Shown here: positions 51,186 through 62,997 of the stretch, one piece after another
Numbering within the stretch: the first letter of the stretch is position 1
How the letters are laid out: the number at the start of each line of letters is the position of its first letter
DNA from: Ornithodoros turicata
Taxonomy: Eukaryota; Arthropoda; Arachnida; Ixodida; Argasidae
Direction: 5' to 3'
NCBI RefSeq assembly: GCF_037126465.1
Contig: NC_088205.1
Coordinates: forward strand, 30,983,482 to 31,047,481
Length of the DNA stretch: 64,000 nt
Notes under the pieces: generated by a model
What the model saw: only the letters and a program-made list of their open reading frames with translations
The model's database searches: none
Told to the model about the DNA's origin: nothing
Made by a program: the position numbers and the translations under genes

Positions 51186-54100
51186 TTACTCTTGCTGTGG
51201 TGTGCTATGCATTATTGCCTTGTGTTGCACCATTTCTACTCTGGCAAGCTTGCGCATCTTGCGTGCTGCTGCTGAGTGCCGCGACTTTTGTTTTTTGAGT
51301 GAACGATTAACAAATCTAATGTGCCATTTCAGGCGTTTCAATGCATACAATTTTATGAACCTGCGGTGACATTCTGTTGTACAAAATAAATGAGTCTCGA
51401 AGTGAAGTATGCTACAGAGCTCCTTACACACACTAGCAGCATGTGCAATACAGCCGATTACGTCAAGAAAACGCTTTTCCATTTCTTGAACAACCCTGAA
51501 GCACTCTTCAGAAGGCACAGTTACATTTCCAAATAGTACATTAGGGATATCATGCGCTCTCAACATTGCCATGAACTGGTGAGATCCAAATGTTGCATCA
51601 TTCTCTTCCGGCTTTAAAAAACGTTCACACACACAGTCTCTGCATTTTGTTGATATGAAGTCCTTCACAATGGAGCCGCTCAGGTAGTAGAGGACGTTCT
51701 CTTCAACAATGCTGCGACTCTCGTGTGCAATCTGGGCGGCACCTTTCGGTTCACTCTGTGCGGAAGTAGGATCTGAAGCTGCGGGGAGGGTTGTGCGCAA
51801 GGAACCCAAAGATGCACTGCTTCGTGCCAGTTCACATAGGAGTGAAGAATTTTCATCTTCACAGTTAGCTTGTTTTGACAGTCTCATTAATTTTGAAATC
51901 CATAGATGCTTGAGACCAGCAACAAACTGAAATGTGTTTGGGTTTTCATTGCAACCGTGTTGCTGCCGGAAAAGTCCAAAAAAATTTTCTAGTTGATCTT
52001 GTTGGATTCTTCTTGTGCATAGATGTTGAAAGCCAAAGTTTTCATGGAGGTCCTGCCACAGCAGAAGGATGGTACGGATAGTAATCTTCAGTCCTTCAAT
52101 AGTGTGCGGCTGCTTTGGTCCGTTAAATTTCCAGGCTGATATCCATTGGAGGCATTCTTTGAGAAAGGCAATATGCTCAGAATCTGCAGCCATTGCATAG
52201 CGCAGCTTGTTGCCTTCTTTTTTGATTGTGGAGCTGTTGAGACAGTCGAATAGCATGTCCATCTTTTCAAGGAATTTGGATGTTGTTGTTGCACCTGGAG
52301 GCAACTCATTCAGTGAAATCAGGACAAGAACGGCAAGAGATACTGTGGCACTCAGTACTTGTGCTGCCCTGCTGACGTTCATATCGGCTAACGGATACTT
52401 GTAAATGTGCTTTTCTGTCAGTTTAGGAGCTAGACGGGGACGTAAGTGGTGTGTGCTTTCATAAAGTGACACGATGTAAGCCCAGTCTACGATGTCGGGT
52501 CCAATCTGTAGCTGCTGTGCACGCAAGTTGTTCCGAACGCCTTTCAAGAGGTGTGGTGTGTCAAAAGAAAAATAAATGTCTTGCCCGTTCAGGTGGAAGT
52601 ACGGCCTTTCTGCTGACACTCCAAGCATTACCGCCAATGAAACGTTGTTGGCCCCTTGGTCACACACCACGACCTTGACAAATATATCGATTTCTTGCAG
52701 ATTCTTAATAATGCTGCAGAGGAGAGGCTTTATAGTACTGGCAGGCGTTGCATTCTGTGACACCATGTGCGCTATTGGCTGAACCCACACCTTCGATATC
52801 CCAGAGAGAAGGAACACCAACGCTGTGTTTGCTATTCGTGAACTCCTTTTCATGCCGTCATCATGGAAGCCAAGCACAACGTCATTCTTGACATCATATT
52901 GAAGAAGACGTGCAATTGACATCTCGTCCAACATTAAGCAGCATGCTCGTTCTTGCCTGCTCCAGGTTTCTGTGCAATTTTTTATAATCTGCATGATGCC
53001 AGGCATGAGGCCAGGTCTTATATTGATGTCAGAGAGCCATCTCCGGAGTGACCGAACGGTGGGCAGTCTCAAGATGAAGGACACAAATCTGTATGCCTTC
53101 GGGCTGTGGAAGTACAGCTGCAGAGCGAACTCTTTCATTTCTTTGGTCCATCTTTCCCCCTTTTTCTTCACGGACAGGAGATGTATCTGAGTGCTGAGCA
53201 ACAGGTATAATTCAGAAGGAATAAACTTCTTGAGGGTTTGCAAGGCATCTTCTTTTGTGAGTTCCTTCCTCCCCTGCTGAGATTTCAACCTGTTGAGAGC
53301 CTTCCTGTACTTCGTGACCTTCTCTTGTAATTTGGCAAGGCGACGCTGAAGGCGTGGGTCAGGGGACTGTGTTTGTGAGCTCCTTTGAGTCTTTGCTCGT
53401 CTTACTGTTGGCACTGTACATAAAAAAAAATCTCTTCAACACGTGTGTGCGTTCCTTAGAAAACAGAGCTTATAAATGACAATGTTGTATTATTTTATTT
53501 TAAATGCCCTCAGAGTTACCATTACAGAGGACATTTAATACGAAATTCTACATTGTTTGTGCAATTTCTTTTGTTTAAGTAAACCGGCCTCCCCTCAACA
53601 GTACATGTCATAAATGAAGCCGTGATTGATTCAAGCTCACCTGCTGCTTCAAGTGGCACTGAAGGCACTGAAGGGATTTCTTCAGCATAGGAGTCAGCTG
53701 GAAAGGCAATGGACAAGAGGAATGTGCACAGCTGTTTCAGACATCGTAATGCATGGTGTTACGCATAAGAATTTCACATTGTGCTAATTAAAGTGAGAAT
53801 TTTTTTCTTTATGCTATGTTTTAATGCTATATGTGATGTTGTGATTAAAGCATTATCAAATTTTTTGTCGGAAACTTTTACATTTATGGGTTTAAATTTA
53901 CGTAGCAAAATGCAGTGACAAGTTGTATGTGACAAATATAGTGTGGCATGCTTACCAATAGCACCTTCTGACATGCCCACAGGTGGCGGTGAGGATATAC
54001 GTAGTGGTGACGCATCCGTGGTGTCTTGTCCTTGATTTGGTGGTGGTGAGGATCATGACAGCTCCATGTCACCTATAACTGCAACAAAGTCAGATCCACC

Positions 54101-55449
54101 CACAATATTACATCCAATAGATATTTTCCTTATTCTTCTCTTCTTTGGTTTTGAACTTGGTTTTGAATTGCTTACCGTCAGTTTCCATTGCCTCACCAGT
54201 CGTTGGCTGAATCTGGTGACTTTCTACGGGTTCTGCACATGTATCAAATGATGTTATCAGGGCTTTGCATATTATTAGTTTGCCTCTTGCAGCTCTTCTT
54301 ACCCATGATATTTTGAATGCCGTCTTCAAGGAGTCTTGCATAGTTGTGGTCACAGATGTACCCTGGTGGCTGGGTTTGCTGTGCATCTGTAAGCATGACA
54401 TAGAAGTTAAATGAGTGGAAAGTATGATGACACTAAGCTCGACAGCTAAGCTGCTCACAGAACTGACACAAGCAGTGTGTAATTATACGTAATTATACGT
54501 ACCACTGCTAACCAAGAAATGCACTCTTGCATTGTCTTCTGGAACACTTGGCACCGCAGATTTTTTCAACCGCGTACAAGCTGGATCGGCATAGTCACTC
54601 GGCTTGAAATGTGCTGAGCAAAGGCTGTAGCTGTCATTCACCTGCCTCCTAGCCCTTCCCAGTAAGTCTGGCCTGTTGGCATATCTCAGCCATGTTTCAA
54701 ACCTGTAGTAAGATTACAATGTTTGCCTTTCACTTTTCCACGTGGAATGTCAAAATGGTGCTCATATATGTGCCCATGCATTCCCGCCCTCACTATATTT
54801 TTCTTAGCTTTGCTTGTCAGAAATTATAATACAGTTACTGTCATCACTCAGAAGTGACGTTAGTGAAATCAGAGAGCACCTAAAGTAGAAAGATTAAAGA
54901 TTCCTTGGGAAGCTTTTATGCAAAGAACAGGCTCTGGAGCTCACAATTTTTGTACAAAAAGGAAGCAACGCAAACATGAATCCCTGCATTTCATACGATA
55001 TCAGATGGCGTTCAGTTCAGGCACTGTACAGCTTCACAATTTGAAGCGCACGCAGTTACATTGTGCTTAGGTACGAATTTTGTCCAAGCTACTAACGAGA
55101 GCGTTGAGAGAAGGAGAACGTGAATAGATAAATGCATGGACCCAGAAAAGGACGACTACAGCCGAACGCTTGTGCGCCTGTCGTCCATTTATATGTCACT
55201 ATAAGTTCATTTACAATTATTCTTTTCCCCTCTCATCACTTTACGTATCACAGCTCGATGTGGAATAACAATTAAGTAACATTCACTTCTCAAATAATAA
55301 AAAGTTTAGCATGCAGGCAGTTGTTCCGTAACTGTAGGTACGTACCTTTCATCCACAGGAATTCGCGAAAATGTTATTCCGCGCTGTCTCCCAGAATTGT
55401 TGCACCATTTAGCGCAGCAATTGACGTGCCTCCCCGGTCCTGAAGGCAT
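51186..55449 (-). CDS. THAP9/P-element-type transposase, seven exons, with an in-frame TGA in exon 5
   Basis: Exons on the minus strand: 55449-55346, 54702-54503, 54386-54303, 54232-54176, 54072-53956, 53697-53641 and 53413-51186. All borders are GT..AG and all phases agree. Exons 1-2 give a full THAP DNA-binding domain: MPSGPGRHVNCCAKWCNNSG, FETWLRYANRP, SLCSAHF and KSAVPSVP (C2CH plus the AVP-type box). Exons 3-6 are a short linker. Exon 7 (about 740 codons) is the P-type transposase: a coiled-coil start (QRRLAKLQEKVTKYRKALNR), an RNase H-like core with Asp in CLMLDEMSIA and VVCDQGANN, SFDTPHLLKGVRNNL, and Glu in QDQLENFFGLFRQQHG. It would cut and move a P-like element, or serve as a domesticated THAP9. 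Exon 5 carries TGA at 54055-54053 and is flanked by phase-1 introns on both sides. With exon 5 included, the product is a THAP-only protein; skipping it keeps the transposase frame. No terminal inverted repeats were found. Confidence 0.85.
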
Positions 55450-55737
55450 TTTTCTTCCCTTTCGAAGGGAACGCGATGACGACGCATGAAAAACGGCCAC
55501 CTGCTTGCAATCCGTCCGTTTACTTTCGCCGGTTCATACAACGCGCGTCGCTCCGCGCGGTGGCAAGGTCCAAGGTCTGCAAAGGTTTCGGCCGATATCA
55601 CGTGACATACGCTCAACAAAAACCACCGATGCTTTATTTCATCCAGGAAATATTTTTCTTCGTGCTATCATACTGCGCCAACAGTACAGAAAATACTCAC
55701 AACAATAATTAATGAAACATCTAAGAAGTCCATCAAA

Positions 55738-57177
55738 GTGGTGGCGCTTACTCCAGTTCCACAGTGGCGCCTTCTGGTGCTGGCCCTGAAACTCGGCGAG
55801 TGTCTCAGGCGTGATAGTACTTCTATGCAGGTGCTCTGCGCACCGCACTTCTTTGGCTCCGGGAGTTACCAAATGCCGGTTGGGAACCAACAGGAGATTG
55901 GGCTGCCGCGGAGTAGCACTAGTCGTTGCATTCACCAAGTGATAAACGCCATGCAGGAGCCAGAAGTTATGCAGCGCTGGATACAGTTTCCATGTGACTC
56001 GACAAGTGCGCAAGACATCAAAGAGGGCTTTTTTTGAGAGCTATGGATTTCCTGGAACACTTGATGCAATTGATTGCACCCATGCGGCAATTGTCGCCCC
56101 ATCACTGAATGAGTCAGTGTTTGCAAATCGAAAGGGGTATCACTCTATCAACGTGCAACTGGTACGTCTTGTAATTGCGATAAGACTACTTTCACTAGTG
56201 TGCAACTTACAACCGAGGTAATTGACTCTTTATAGCTAACCTAGCTAGTTTAAGCTAGTTTAAGTCACTGTTACACGTCAAACATCGTGTCACTTTCAAA
56301 ACATTCTTTATTTGCCATTATGCAGAAAACTAGGCAATATTTAGGGATCCCTCACCCGGCGATTTCGGTCCTGAAATAAAATTAGAATTGATTACAATTT
56401 ATAATATTCAAAATACAACCTCTGTACACCTAGTAAAAATTCAGTAGAACTCCTTGATGGCTTAAACCCTCTACCTCCTAACTAAAAAAATATGCTCAGT
56501 TAACCCGTAACTTCCCAGCCACGCCGCTCAGAAGAATTGGGAGCCACACACTATAGTTGAGCAGGCCCAACCTATGCCTATCTTTGCCTCCCTTGGCAGG
56601 TGTGTTCCTCGGAAATGGAGATACTAAATGTGAATGCGAAGTACCCAGGGAGCACTCATGATGCATTCATATGGAAGAATTCCGCACTGCGCGATGCATT
56701 GTCCTGCAACAGGATTCCAAGAACGAACTCATGGCTCATTGGTAAGGGCTGTTTCGTACGTCTGTCGCCACACCATATTCATTTCTCGCAGGGGATAGCG
56801 GATACCCCCTGGAGCCGTGGCTCATGGTGCCCTATGCTGAATCAGAGGCAGCATCTGATTCATCGAAAGCAACTTTTAATGTTCGACATCAGAAGGCACG
56901 GGCAGTCATCGAGCAGTGCAACGGACTTTTGAAGAGCCGCTTCCGGTGCCTACATAGACATAGAGCACTGCACTATTCACCAAGTGTAACGGGGAAAATA
57001 ATAAATTCCTGTGCAATTCTCCACATCATTTGTTTGAGAGAGGGCGTTGAGCTGGAGGATCCCCCAGAGATAGACTCTGAAATGTTTGACACACACAGCC
57101 AAGCCGATCAGGAAGAAGCTCGAGCTGGAGGGGCAAGGGTCAGGGACCGAGTTCGCAGTCAGTTATACGGAGTGTGA
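55738..57177 (+). pseudogene. PIF/Harbinger (HARBI1-like) transposase, three exons, one frameshift
   Basis: The exon ending at 56161 has FFGSGSYQMPVGNQQ, TSRCIHQVINAMQ, then GFPGTLDAIDCTHAAIVAP and NRKGYHSINVQL. It joins at GTACGT to exon 56600-56741 (VCSSEMEILNVNAKYPGSTH). GTAAGG joins that to exon 56792-57177 (GDSGYPLEPWLMVPY, KARAVIEQCNGLLKSRFRCL). The DDE residues are visible as the Asp of DAIDCTH, the Asp of STHDAF and the Glu of AVIEQ. Phases agree. There are seven Ts at 56029-56035 where six keep the frame, so this copy is broken or carries a homopolymer error. The N-terminus is unclear: 66 extra bases separate ALTPVPQ from VLCAPHFF. The gene ends eight bases before the convergent Myb-like gene, the usual Harbinger pair. 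Confidence 0.85.
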
Positions 57178-57184
57178 TATTGCT

Positions 57185-58330
57185 TTATGATGTACAAAGG
57201 TTTTGTATGCTTCGCACCCAAAGTGTGTACAAAAATAAATGTGTGCTTGCAGTAAGGAGTTCAATAACTTCTTGAAGAGCAATAGTTTGTTGCTCCTCTG
57301 AGGCGGCGACCCTATTGACCGCGTTTACAAGTTCTGTCAACGAGCCGTATATACGGCCCAGCTGCTCTTGTTGTTTGGTCTGAAGAGATAGGAAGCTCTG
57401 GCCGACTTTCTGGTACTGCTGTCTAATGGCCCCTGTAAGTATACTTCACAAAGTCAAGAGAGATACAAGAAAATTCGACTTGTACTTATTCTGCTCCGCC
57501 TCCTGTGTCTGGGTTATTGAGTCACGTCCGGTGACATTTGTGATTCACCATCTTGCGACGCATTCATATCAGCAGCATCGTCGGGAGCTGTTGCTGTATC
57601 AGTGTCTTCCACCTGAGAAGCTATGTGTTGCTTGTGACGACTGCTCGATTGCATTCTGCCCCTCTGCATCGCGGTGTAAGGTGTCAAACATTGGCATTGA
57701 ACATAACAGTAATAACTGCAAGCGCAAAACAGAAACAGATGAACGTGCCATTTACTGCGTCGTCGCCGTTTGTCTCCAAATGGTCAGCAGCGGGTGGTTG
57801 ATATTCAGGTAGAGCATTGGCCATCAGGGAAATTCCAGCCTCTGGGGTGGTAGCGACACCCACAATGCACACGTCTCCCATGAGGCTGACAAGAATTTCT
57901 TCTGCATCGGTTAACCTCTCAGTGCAGGGCGGATCGCCCCCAGTTCTGTTCTGCCAAGCGCAGATCCGTGCAGCTTTAGCTTTTACGTAGGACCTCCAGT
58001 CCTGCCATGCCTACGCGAAAAAAAAAAAAAAAAAAAAAAAAAAAACGAGACAGAAATGCGTTACGATTCGTCAAAGCACCACGAGATTGCTAACGGCTAC
58101 AGTTTTACACGAAACGCCACGTAGACCTCCCTAAACACAGAAACACACCTCATCCTGCCTGTTAGTCACTGTCCCGATCTTGACAATGACAGTACTGTCC
58201 CGATCTTGACAGTATATGTGGACGAAAATGCCTCTCGGAATAAATTACCATTGGTTTGCATGCATCGGGCCATAATCTCGTATTGCTGGGCAGTTGTTCG
58301 AGCACTGCGAGAACCACGCGACGACGGCAT
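57185..58330 (-). CDS. Harbinger Myb/SANT-like partner protein (exon structure partly unresolved)
   Basis: The first exon on the minus strand starts at ATG 58330 with PSSRGSRSARTTAQQYEIMA and NLFREAF, the usual N-terminus of Harbinger Myb-like proteins. A second exon from 58010 (acceptor CGCGTAG after a T-rich tract) gives AWQDWRSYVKAKAARI and TGGDPPCTERLTDAEEILVS, the hallmark end of the trihelix/Myb domain. A last exon from 57432 (acceptor ACTTACAG) gives a coiled-coil tail (IRQQYQKVGQSFLSLQTKQQ, EEQQTIALQEVIELLT) and stops at 57185. The helix between exons 1 and 2 (WEKL-type) was not found. A 17-base duplication with CCCGATCTTGACA at 58170-58210 disturbs the end of exon 1. The protein helps the transposase bind DNA and enter the nucleus. 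This copy may be defective. Confidence 0.65.
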
Positions 58331-58339
58331 GTTTTGTAT

Positions 58340-58550
58340 TGCCAACTGTAGGATGGGACAAGCGTAAGCTTGCCCACATCACGGTTCAAAAATAGTACTG
58401 CCCTCGCCCTAAAAACGAAGAGCAGGCATGCACTACATTGTCTCCCTCCACGGCTTTGCTGCCTTCCAAAGAATAGTAGAAAAACCGAAGAAGTGAAGTG
58501 ACGGAAATGAGGTTGACACGCTCGCGCCCCAGGCGTAGTCAACTAACATC
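58340..58550. other. Spacer before the gypsy element
   Basis: No gene is recognised. The right end of the Harbinger element should lie here, but no inverted terminus was found. A 27-base A run at 58019-58045 sits in the Myb-like intron. Confidence 0.4.
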
Positions 58551-58555
58551 ACGTG

Positions 58556-58799
58556 TGTAGTGTTCGTATAACCGAACATATAATATCACATACACGGATG
58601 TCATCGAAGTAACGTAATACATACCGCCACGTAGGCGCGTCGATCCAACACGATGTCTGTAAACAGACACGCTGGGAGAAACTGTAGAGGTATGAGAGAG
58701 TCGAAAATAAAGCATCGAAGTGTACGGACGGAAAGGAGCCTCTGTCGTTGTTCTGTTCAACATTGGGCACGATACAGAATATCCTGTCAAGACACCACA
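58556..58799 (+). repeat. Ty3/gypsy 5' LTR
   Basis: Starts TGTAGTGTTCG and ends GACACCACA. AATAAA occurs at about 58706. It differs from the 3' LTR at four positions by eye (for example GATGTCATCG against GATGGCATCG). Confidence 0.95.
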
Positions 58800-58846
58800 A
58801 AAACTGGCGACGAGGATGGGATGTTAATCCACCGTCGGAGAAGCCC

Positions 58847-61800
58847 ATGTCCGAAGCAACGGGACAACAAAGCCAAGAAGCAGGTTCGACAGACGCCGCG
58901 GAGCCACGTCAAGTAAGCGATATGACGAGCTCCCTACCAGCCCTTCCACCGTTCGACCCGCACTCAGATGTGTCCTCGCTCGCTCAGCGTTGGACCAGGT
59001 GGTTAGCTCGATTCGAGAACTTCATTCTGGCGGCCGATGTCAAAGATGCAGAGCGCAAGCGTGCAATGCTGCTCCACTATGCCGGCGAAGCAGTGTACGG
59101 CATATTCCTGTCGCTCTCTAACACGGGAACGGATTACAAGACTGCCGTCAAATGCCTGACAGAGCACTTCGCTCCTAAGAAGAATACAGTTTTCGAACGA
59201 CATGTGTTTCGACAGGCCAGACAAGAGCCTGGAGAGACGTTGGACCAGTTTCAAGTCCGACTCAGAAGATTGGGTGCAACGTGTGAGTTTACCGCCATTG
59301 AGGACGAGATAGTCTCGCAGATCATAGAAGGCACATCGTCGCAGAAACTGCGCAGGGCTGCACTTCGCGAGACGGACATCACGCTGGAGAAACTTCTTAG
59401 CACGGGACGCAGCATCGAGATCTCCGAAGTGCAAGCTAGCAGCATAGAGAGCCCAACGTCAGCCCAACCTGTGCAGAAGATCACACCAAAGAAGCAGCCG
59501 CATGAGGGTCCGCCTCCGAAGAAAAATCACCAGCGAAATCGTCCGAAACAAAACCACACTGGAGACACCCAAGCAGAGAAGTGCTCAGCATGTGGAAGGA
59601 CCTGGCCCCACAAAGGTGGCAAGACAAACTGCCCAGCCTGGGGACAGACCTGTCATAAGTGTCAGAAGAAAAAACACTTCGCTAAATGGTGCAGAGGCCC
59701 TAGAGAGACAAAGGAAACAGTGCGATCCCTGGCTGCATCGACCTCCACAGCAGACCCTCAGCAAGCCCCGAGCTCAGATGAGTCACTGTTTCATGTGCGA
59801 ACCAACACGAGCAAGCTTCCAGTTGTCACCGTCAAGGTTAATGATACGTCAATAGACTTTTACCTGGACACTGGAGCTGGGGTCAACGTTGTAGGAGAGC
59901 AAACCTGGCGTAAACAGCTCCGAACACCGTTAGACGCTACAGCAACCCGTCTCGTACCGTACGGTATTACCCAAGAGATACCTGTGCTGGGAACATTCGT
60001 TGCTGAGTTCAGTGCCCGAGAAACGAAAACGAGAGCACCAGTGTACGTTGTAAAAGGGTCACAGACATCCCTTTTGAGCTACCAGACAGCCACAGAACTA
60101 CAACTCGTCAGCGTTGTGCAGAACATTGCCGAGAAGTCTTCCGTCGACGCCGTAAAGGAATTTCCGAAGCTGTTTGATGGACTCGGTAAGCTCAAGGACT
60201 TCCAAGTGAAACTAGAGATTTCGAAAGACGTGCAGCCCGTCGCCCGTCAGCACCGGCGGATTCCCTTTCGGTTAAGAAAAGCGCTAGAAGCCGAGGTGTC
60301 ACGGCTGGAGGAACTCGACATCATCGAGCCAGTGACAGGACCGACACCATGGGTTTCCCCTGTCGTCCTAGTTCCCAAGCCTCGGAACGACGGAGCGGTG
60401 AGAATGTGCATCGACATGCGAGAACCCAACACAGCAATCACGCGCGTTCGTCATGTCATGCCTACCGCAGAAGACATAGTAAACATACTAAACGGAGCTG
60501 CATACTTCTCGAAGCTTGACCTCAATGAGGGCTACCACCAGCTTGAATTAAACGAAGAGTCAAGAGTCATAACCACTTTCGCCACACACTGCGGTCTCAG
60601 AAGATATAAACGATTACTCTTTGGCGTAAATGCCGCAGCAGAAATATTCCAGGACGCAATCAGACAAGTCCTGCCAAATGAAGATGGCATCATCAGTGTA
60701 AGCGACGATATCCTAGTGTCAGGGCGCACAATCCAAGAGCACGACCGCCGTCTGCGCTTAGTGCTGAAACGTCTTGAAGATGCAGGACTCACACTCAACA
60801 AGAAAAAATGTGTCATCGGTGCTCGAGTCCTCAAATTCTTCGGACACGTGTTTTCGGCCGAGGGAGTGAGTGTCGACCAAGACAAAGTAGCAGCAGTAGC
60901 TGAAATGACACCACCGAGAAACCCGACCGAAGTCAGGAGCCTTCTCGGAATGGTTAATTACTGCGGCAGATTCATCCCTCGCCTGGCCGAACTCGTAGAG
61001 CCACTGAGAAGCCTGACACACAGGGACGCCGAATTCTCCTGGACAACAAAACACCAAGAGGCACTTGGCAAAGTGAAGGAGGCCATGTCCCAAGCACACA
61101 CTCTGGCGTACTTTGACGACAGCAAAGACACATATCTCCTCACCGATGCTGGACCTGATGGATTAGCCGGCGTTTTGGTCCAAGAAAGAAAAAGGGACAA
61201 GATACCCAGTATCTTGGGGTACTACAGCAGAGCACTAAACCTGACTGAGAAGCGATATCCTCAGATTGACAAGGAAATGCTTGCAATTGTGTCGGCTATC
61301 GAACACTTCCGAGTATACCTCGCTGGGGGACACTTCACAGTAAAGACAGACCATCTACCGTTGGTGTCCATCCTGAGAAACCCCAGTGCAAAACTGTCAG
61401 CAAGACTAGAACGTTTAAGCCTCCGATTGCAACACTACCTATTCGAGATCCAGCACATCCCGGGAAAGGACAACCCTGCGGATTATTTGTCCAGGCATCC
61501 GCCTCCCTCACCGCAAGAAATCAAGCCTTTCCGAGAAACAGACGCAGTTGAAGAATACATATCCTTTGTAATGAAGGCAGCCACGCCAAACGCACTAACC
61601 GTGCACGACATCGAAGATGCATACAAGAACGATGCGCAGATGAACAGTTTAATCAGCGCACTACGGGCAGCTGATCGAAAGTCTCGTGAACGCCTGTGGA
61701 AAGATGAAAAGCTAAAACCTTTTGCCCAAATCAAGGACGAGCTAACTGTGACTGACAGCAACATAGTCCTGAGAGGAACTCGTCTGGTGATCCCCGAGAA

Positions 61801-62968
61801 AGCCCAAATGCAGGTCATCCACCTTGCACACCAGGGACACCAGGGTCTGGTGAAGACGAAACAGCTGATACGAGAGAAAGTGTGGTTTCCAGGCATAGAC
61901 CAGAAGACGGAGGCCGTGATCAAGAGATGCGCAGCCTGTCAAACAATTGTCGAGGAGAAAAGGGTTTCGGCCCTGATGATGACTCCACTACCCGATGGGC
62001 CATGGCAGTCACTTGCAGCAGACTTTGCAGGACCCTTGCCAGGAAACAGCTACCTGCTAGTGGTTGTGGACGAGTACTCACGATTCCCCATCGTTGCGAC
62101 GTTGTCTTCACTGACTACCACAGCGGTAACGGCAAAACTCAACGATATATTCGCAGTACACGGCTTACCACATGTACTGAAAACAGATAACGGTCCACCA
62201 TTCTTCTCGAAAGAATTCGCAAGCTATCTGAGCCAAAATGGCATACGTCATCACCGTACCACCCCACTGTGGCCGCAAGCAAACGGTGAAGCAGAGAGAT
62301 TTATAAGAAGTATCAAGAAGACCGTGAAGGCGGCTGGCGCCTCCGGAAGCAACTGGAAAGAAGAAATCAGCAACTATCTCCTGAACTACAGAGCAACGCC
62401 ACACTCCACGACTGGCATTACTCCAGCAGAACTTCTGTTCGGCAGAAAAATTCGAACAAGAATTCCTGAGATACCAGAAAAGAAACCCCATGAGAACCTG
62501 GAAAAGAGAGACCGGGAGAAGAAGGAGCAAATGAAAGCATATGCAGACAAGCAGCGTCATGCAGCGCACCATGAACTTCGACAAGGAGACACTGTGCTAC
62601 TGAAACGGCAGTCGCCACTGTCGTGTGAGTCTGCATATGACCCTCGACCCTACCGAGTCATCAGGGTCCAGGGAACAGCGATCACCGCCGAACGCGACAA
62701 CAAGAAAATTGTCAGGAATGCCTCATTCCTTAAACGCGTTCCTAAAATCCCCTCTCAGGATTCGGACGAGTGGCAAACAGCGGAGCACCCTGCCCATACA
62801 GCTGTTCCTCCTGCCAACGCAGAAGATAGCACCAGCCCTTTTGATGCGAGCCCGGATCAACGCACAACCGGCAGCCATACCACAGCAGCAGTGACAAACT
62901 GCCGTAGTTCCGAACGTGCAAATCGCGGAAAACCGCCTACAAGATTTGCAGACTACTTCTTTATGTGA
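58847..62968 (+). CDS. Ty3/gypsy Gag-Pol polyprotein (intact, 1373 residues)
   Basis: The start is the ATG at 58847 (MSEATGQQSQ); the frame is open further upstream into the LTR, but with no ATG. In order: Gag (about 58,950-59,450); knuckles CSACGRTWPHKGGKTNC and CHKCQKKKHFAKWC (about 59,580-59,690); protease with DTGAGVNVV (about 59,867); reverse transcriptase (KLDLNEGYHQLEL, then catalytic SVSDDILV at about 60,700); Ty3-type RNase H (LTDAGPDGLAGVL); integrase H2C2 (HLAHQGHQG..CAACQ at about 61,820-61,940); and integrase core (ADFAGP, TDNGPPF, GEAERF). The S-D-D box instead of Y-x-D-D is a habit of K02A2.6-like gypsy lineages. There is no stop or frameshift and no envelope gene. With near-identical LTRs, the copy may still be competent for transposition. 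Confidence 0.95.
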   Translation: MSEATGQQSQEAGSTDAAEPRQVSDMTSSLPALPPFDPHSDVSSLAQRWTRWLARFENFILAADVKDAERKRAMLLHYAGEAVYGIFLSLSNTGTDYKTAVKCLTEHFAPKKNTVFERHVFRQARQEPGETLDQFQVRLRRLGATCEFTAIEDEIVSQIIEGTSSQKLRRAALRETDITLEKLLSTGRSIEISEVQASSIESPTSAQPVQKITPKKQPHEGPPPKKNHQRNRPKQNHTGDTQAEKCSACGRTWPHKGGKTNCPAWGQTCHKCQKKKHFAKWCRGPRETKETVRSLAASTSTADPQQAPSSDESLFHVRTNTSKLPVVTVKVNDTSIDFYLDTGAGVNVVGEQTWRKQLRTPLDATATRLVPYGITQEIPVLGTFVAEFSARETKTRAPVYVVKGSQTSLLSYQTATELQLVSVVQNIAEKSSVDAVKEFPKLFDGLGKLKDFQVKLEISKDVQPVARQHRRIPFRLRKALEAEVSRLEELDIIEPVTGPTPWVSPVVLVPKPRNDGAVRMCIDMREPNTAITRVRHVMPTAEDIVNILNGAAYFSKLDLNEGYHQLELNEESRVITTFATHCGLRRYKRLLFGVNAAAEIFQDAIRQVLPNEDGIISVSDDILVSGRTIQEHDRRLRLVLKRLEDAGLTLNKKKCVIGARVLKFFGHVFSAEGVSVDQDKVAAVAEMTPPRNPTEVRSLLGMVNYCGRFIPRLAELVEPLRSLTHRDAEFSWTTKHQEALGKVKEAMSQAHTLAYFDDSKDTYLLTDAGPDGLAGVLVQERKRDKIPSILGYYSRALNLTEKRYPQIDKEMLAIVSAIEHFRVYLAGGHFTVKTDHLPLVSILRNPSAKLSARLERLSLRLQHYLFEIQHIPGKDNPADYLSRHPPPSPQEIKPFRETDAVEEYISFVMKAATPNALTVHDIEDAYKNDAQMNSLISALRAADRKSRERLWKDEKLKPFAQIKDELTVTDSNIVLRGTRLVIPEKAQMQVIHLAHQGHQGLVKTKQLIREKVWFPGIDQKTEAVIKRCAACQTIVEEKRVSALMMTPLPDGPWQSLAADFAGPLPGNSYLLVVVDEYSRFPIVATLSSLTTTAVTAKLNDIFAVHGLPHVLKTDNGPPFFSKEFASYLSQNGIRHHRTTPLWPQANGEAERFIRSIKKTVKAAGASGSNWKEEISNYLLNYRATPHSTTGITPAELLFGRKIRTRIPEIPEKKPHENLEKRDREKKEQMKAYADKQRHAAHHELRQGDTVLLKRQSPLSCESAYDPRPYRVIRVQGTAITAERDNKKIVRNASFLKRVPKIPSQDSDEWQTAEHPAHTAVPPANAEDSTSPFDASPDQRTTGSHTTAAVTNCRSSERANRGKPPTRFADYFFM

Positions 62969-62997
62969 CTGAAGGACTTTAATAAAGCAAGGGGGGA

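Noticed and set aside
51680..53190. ORFs opposite the THAP transposase
   Set aside because: Shadow frames of exon 7.
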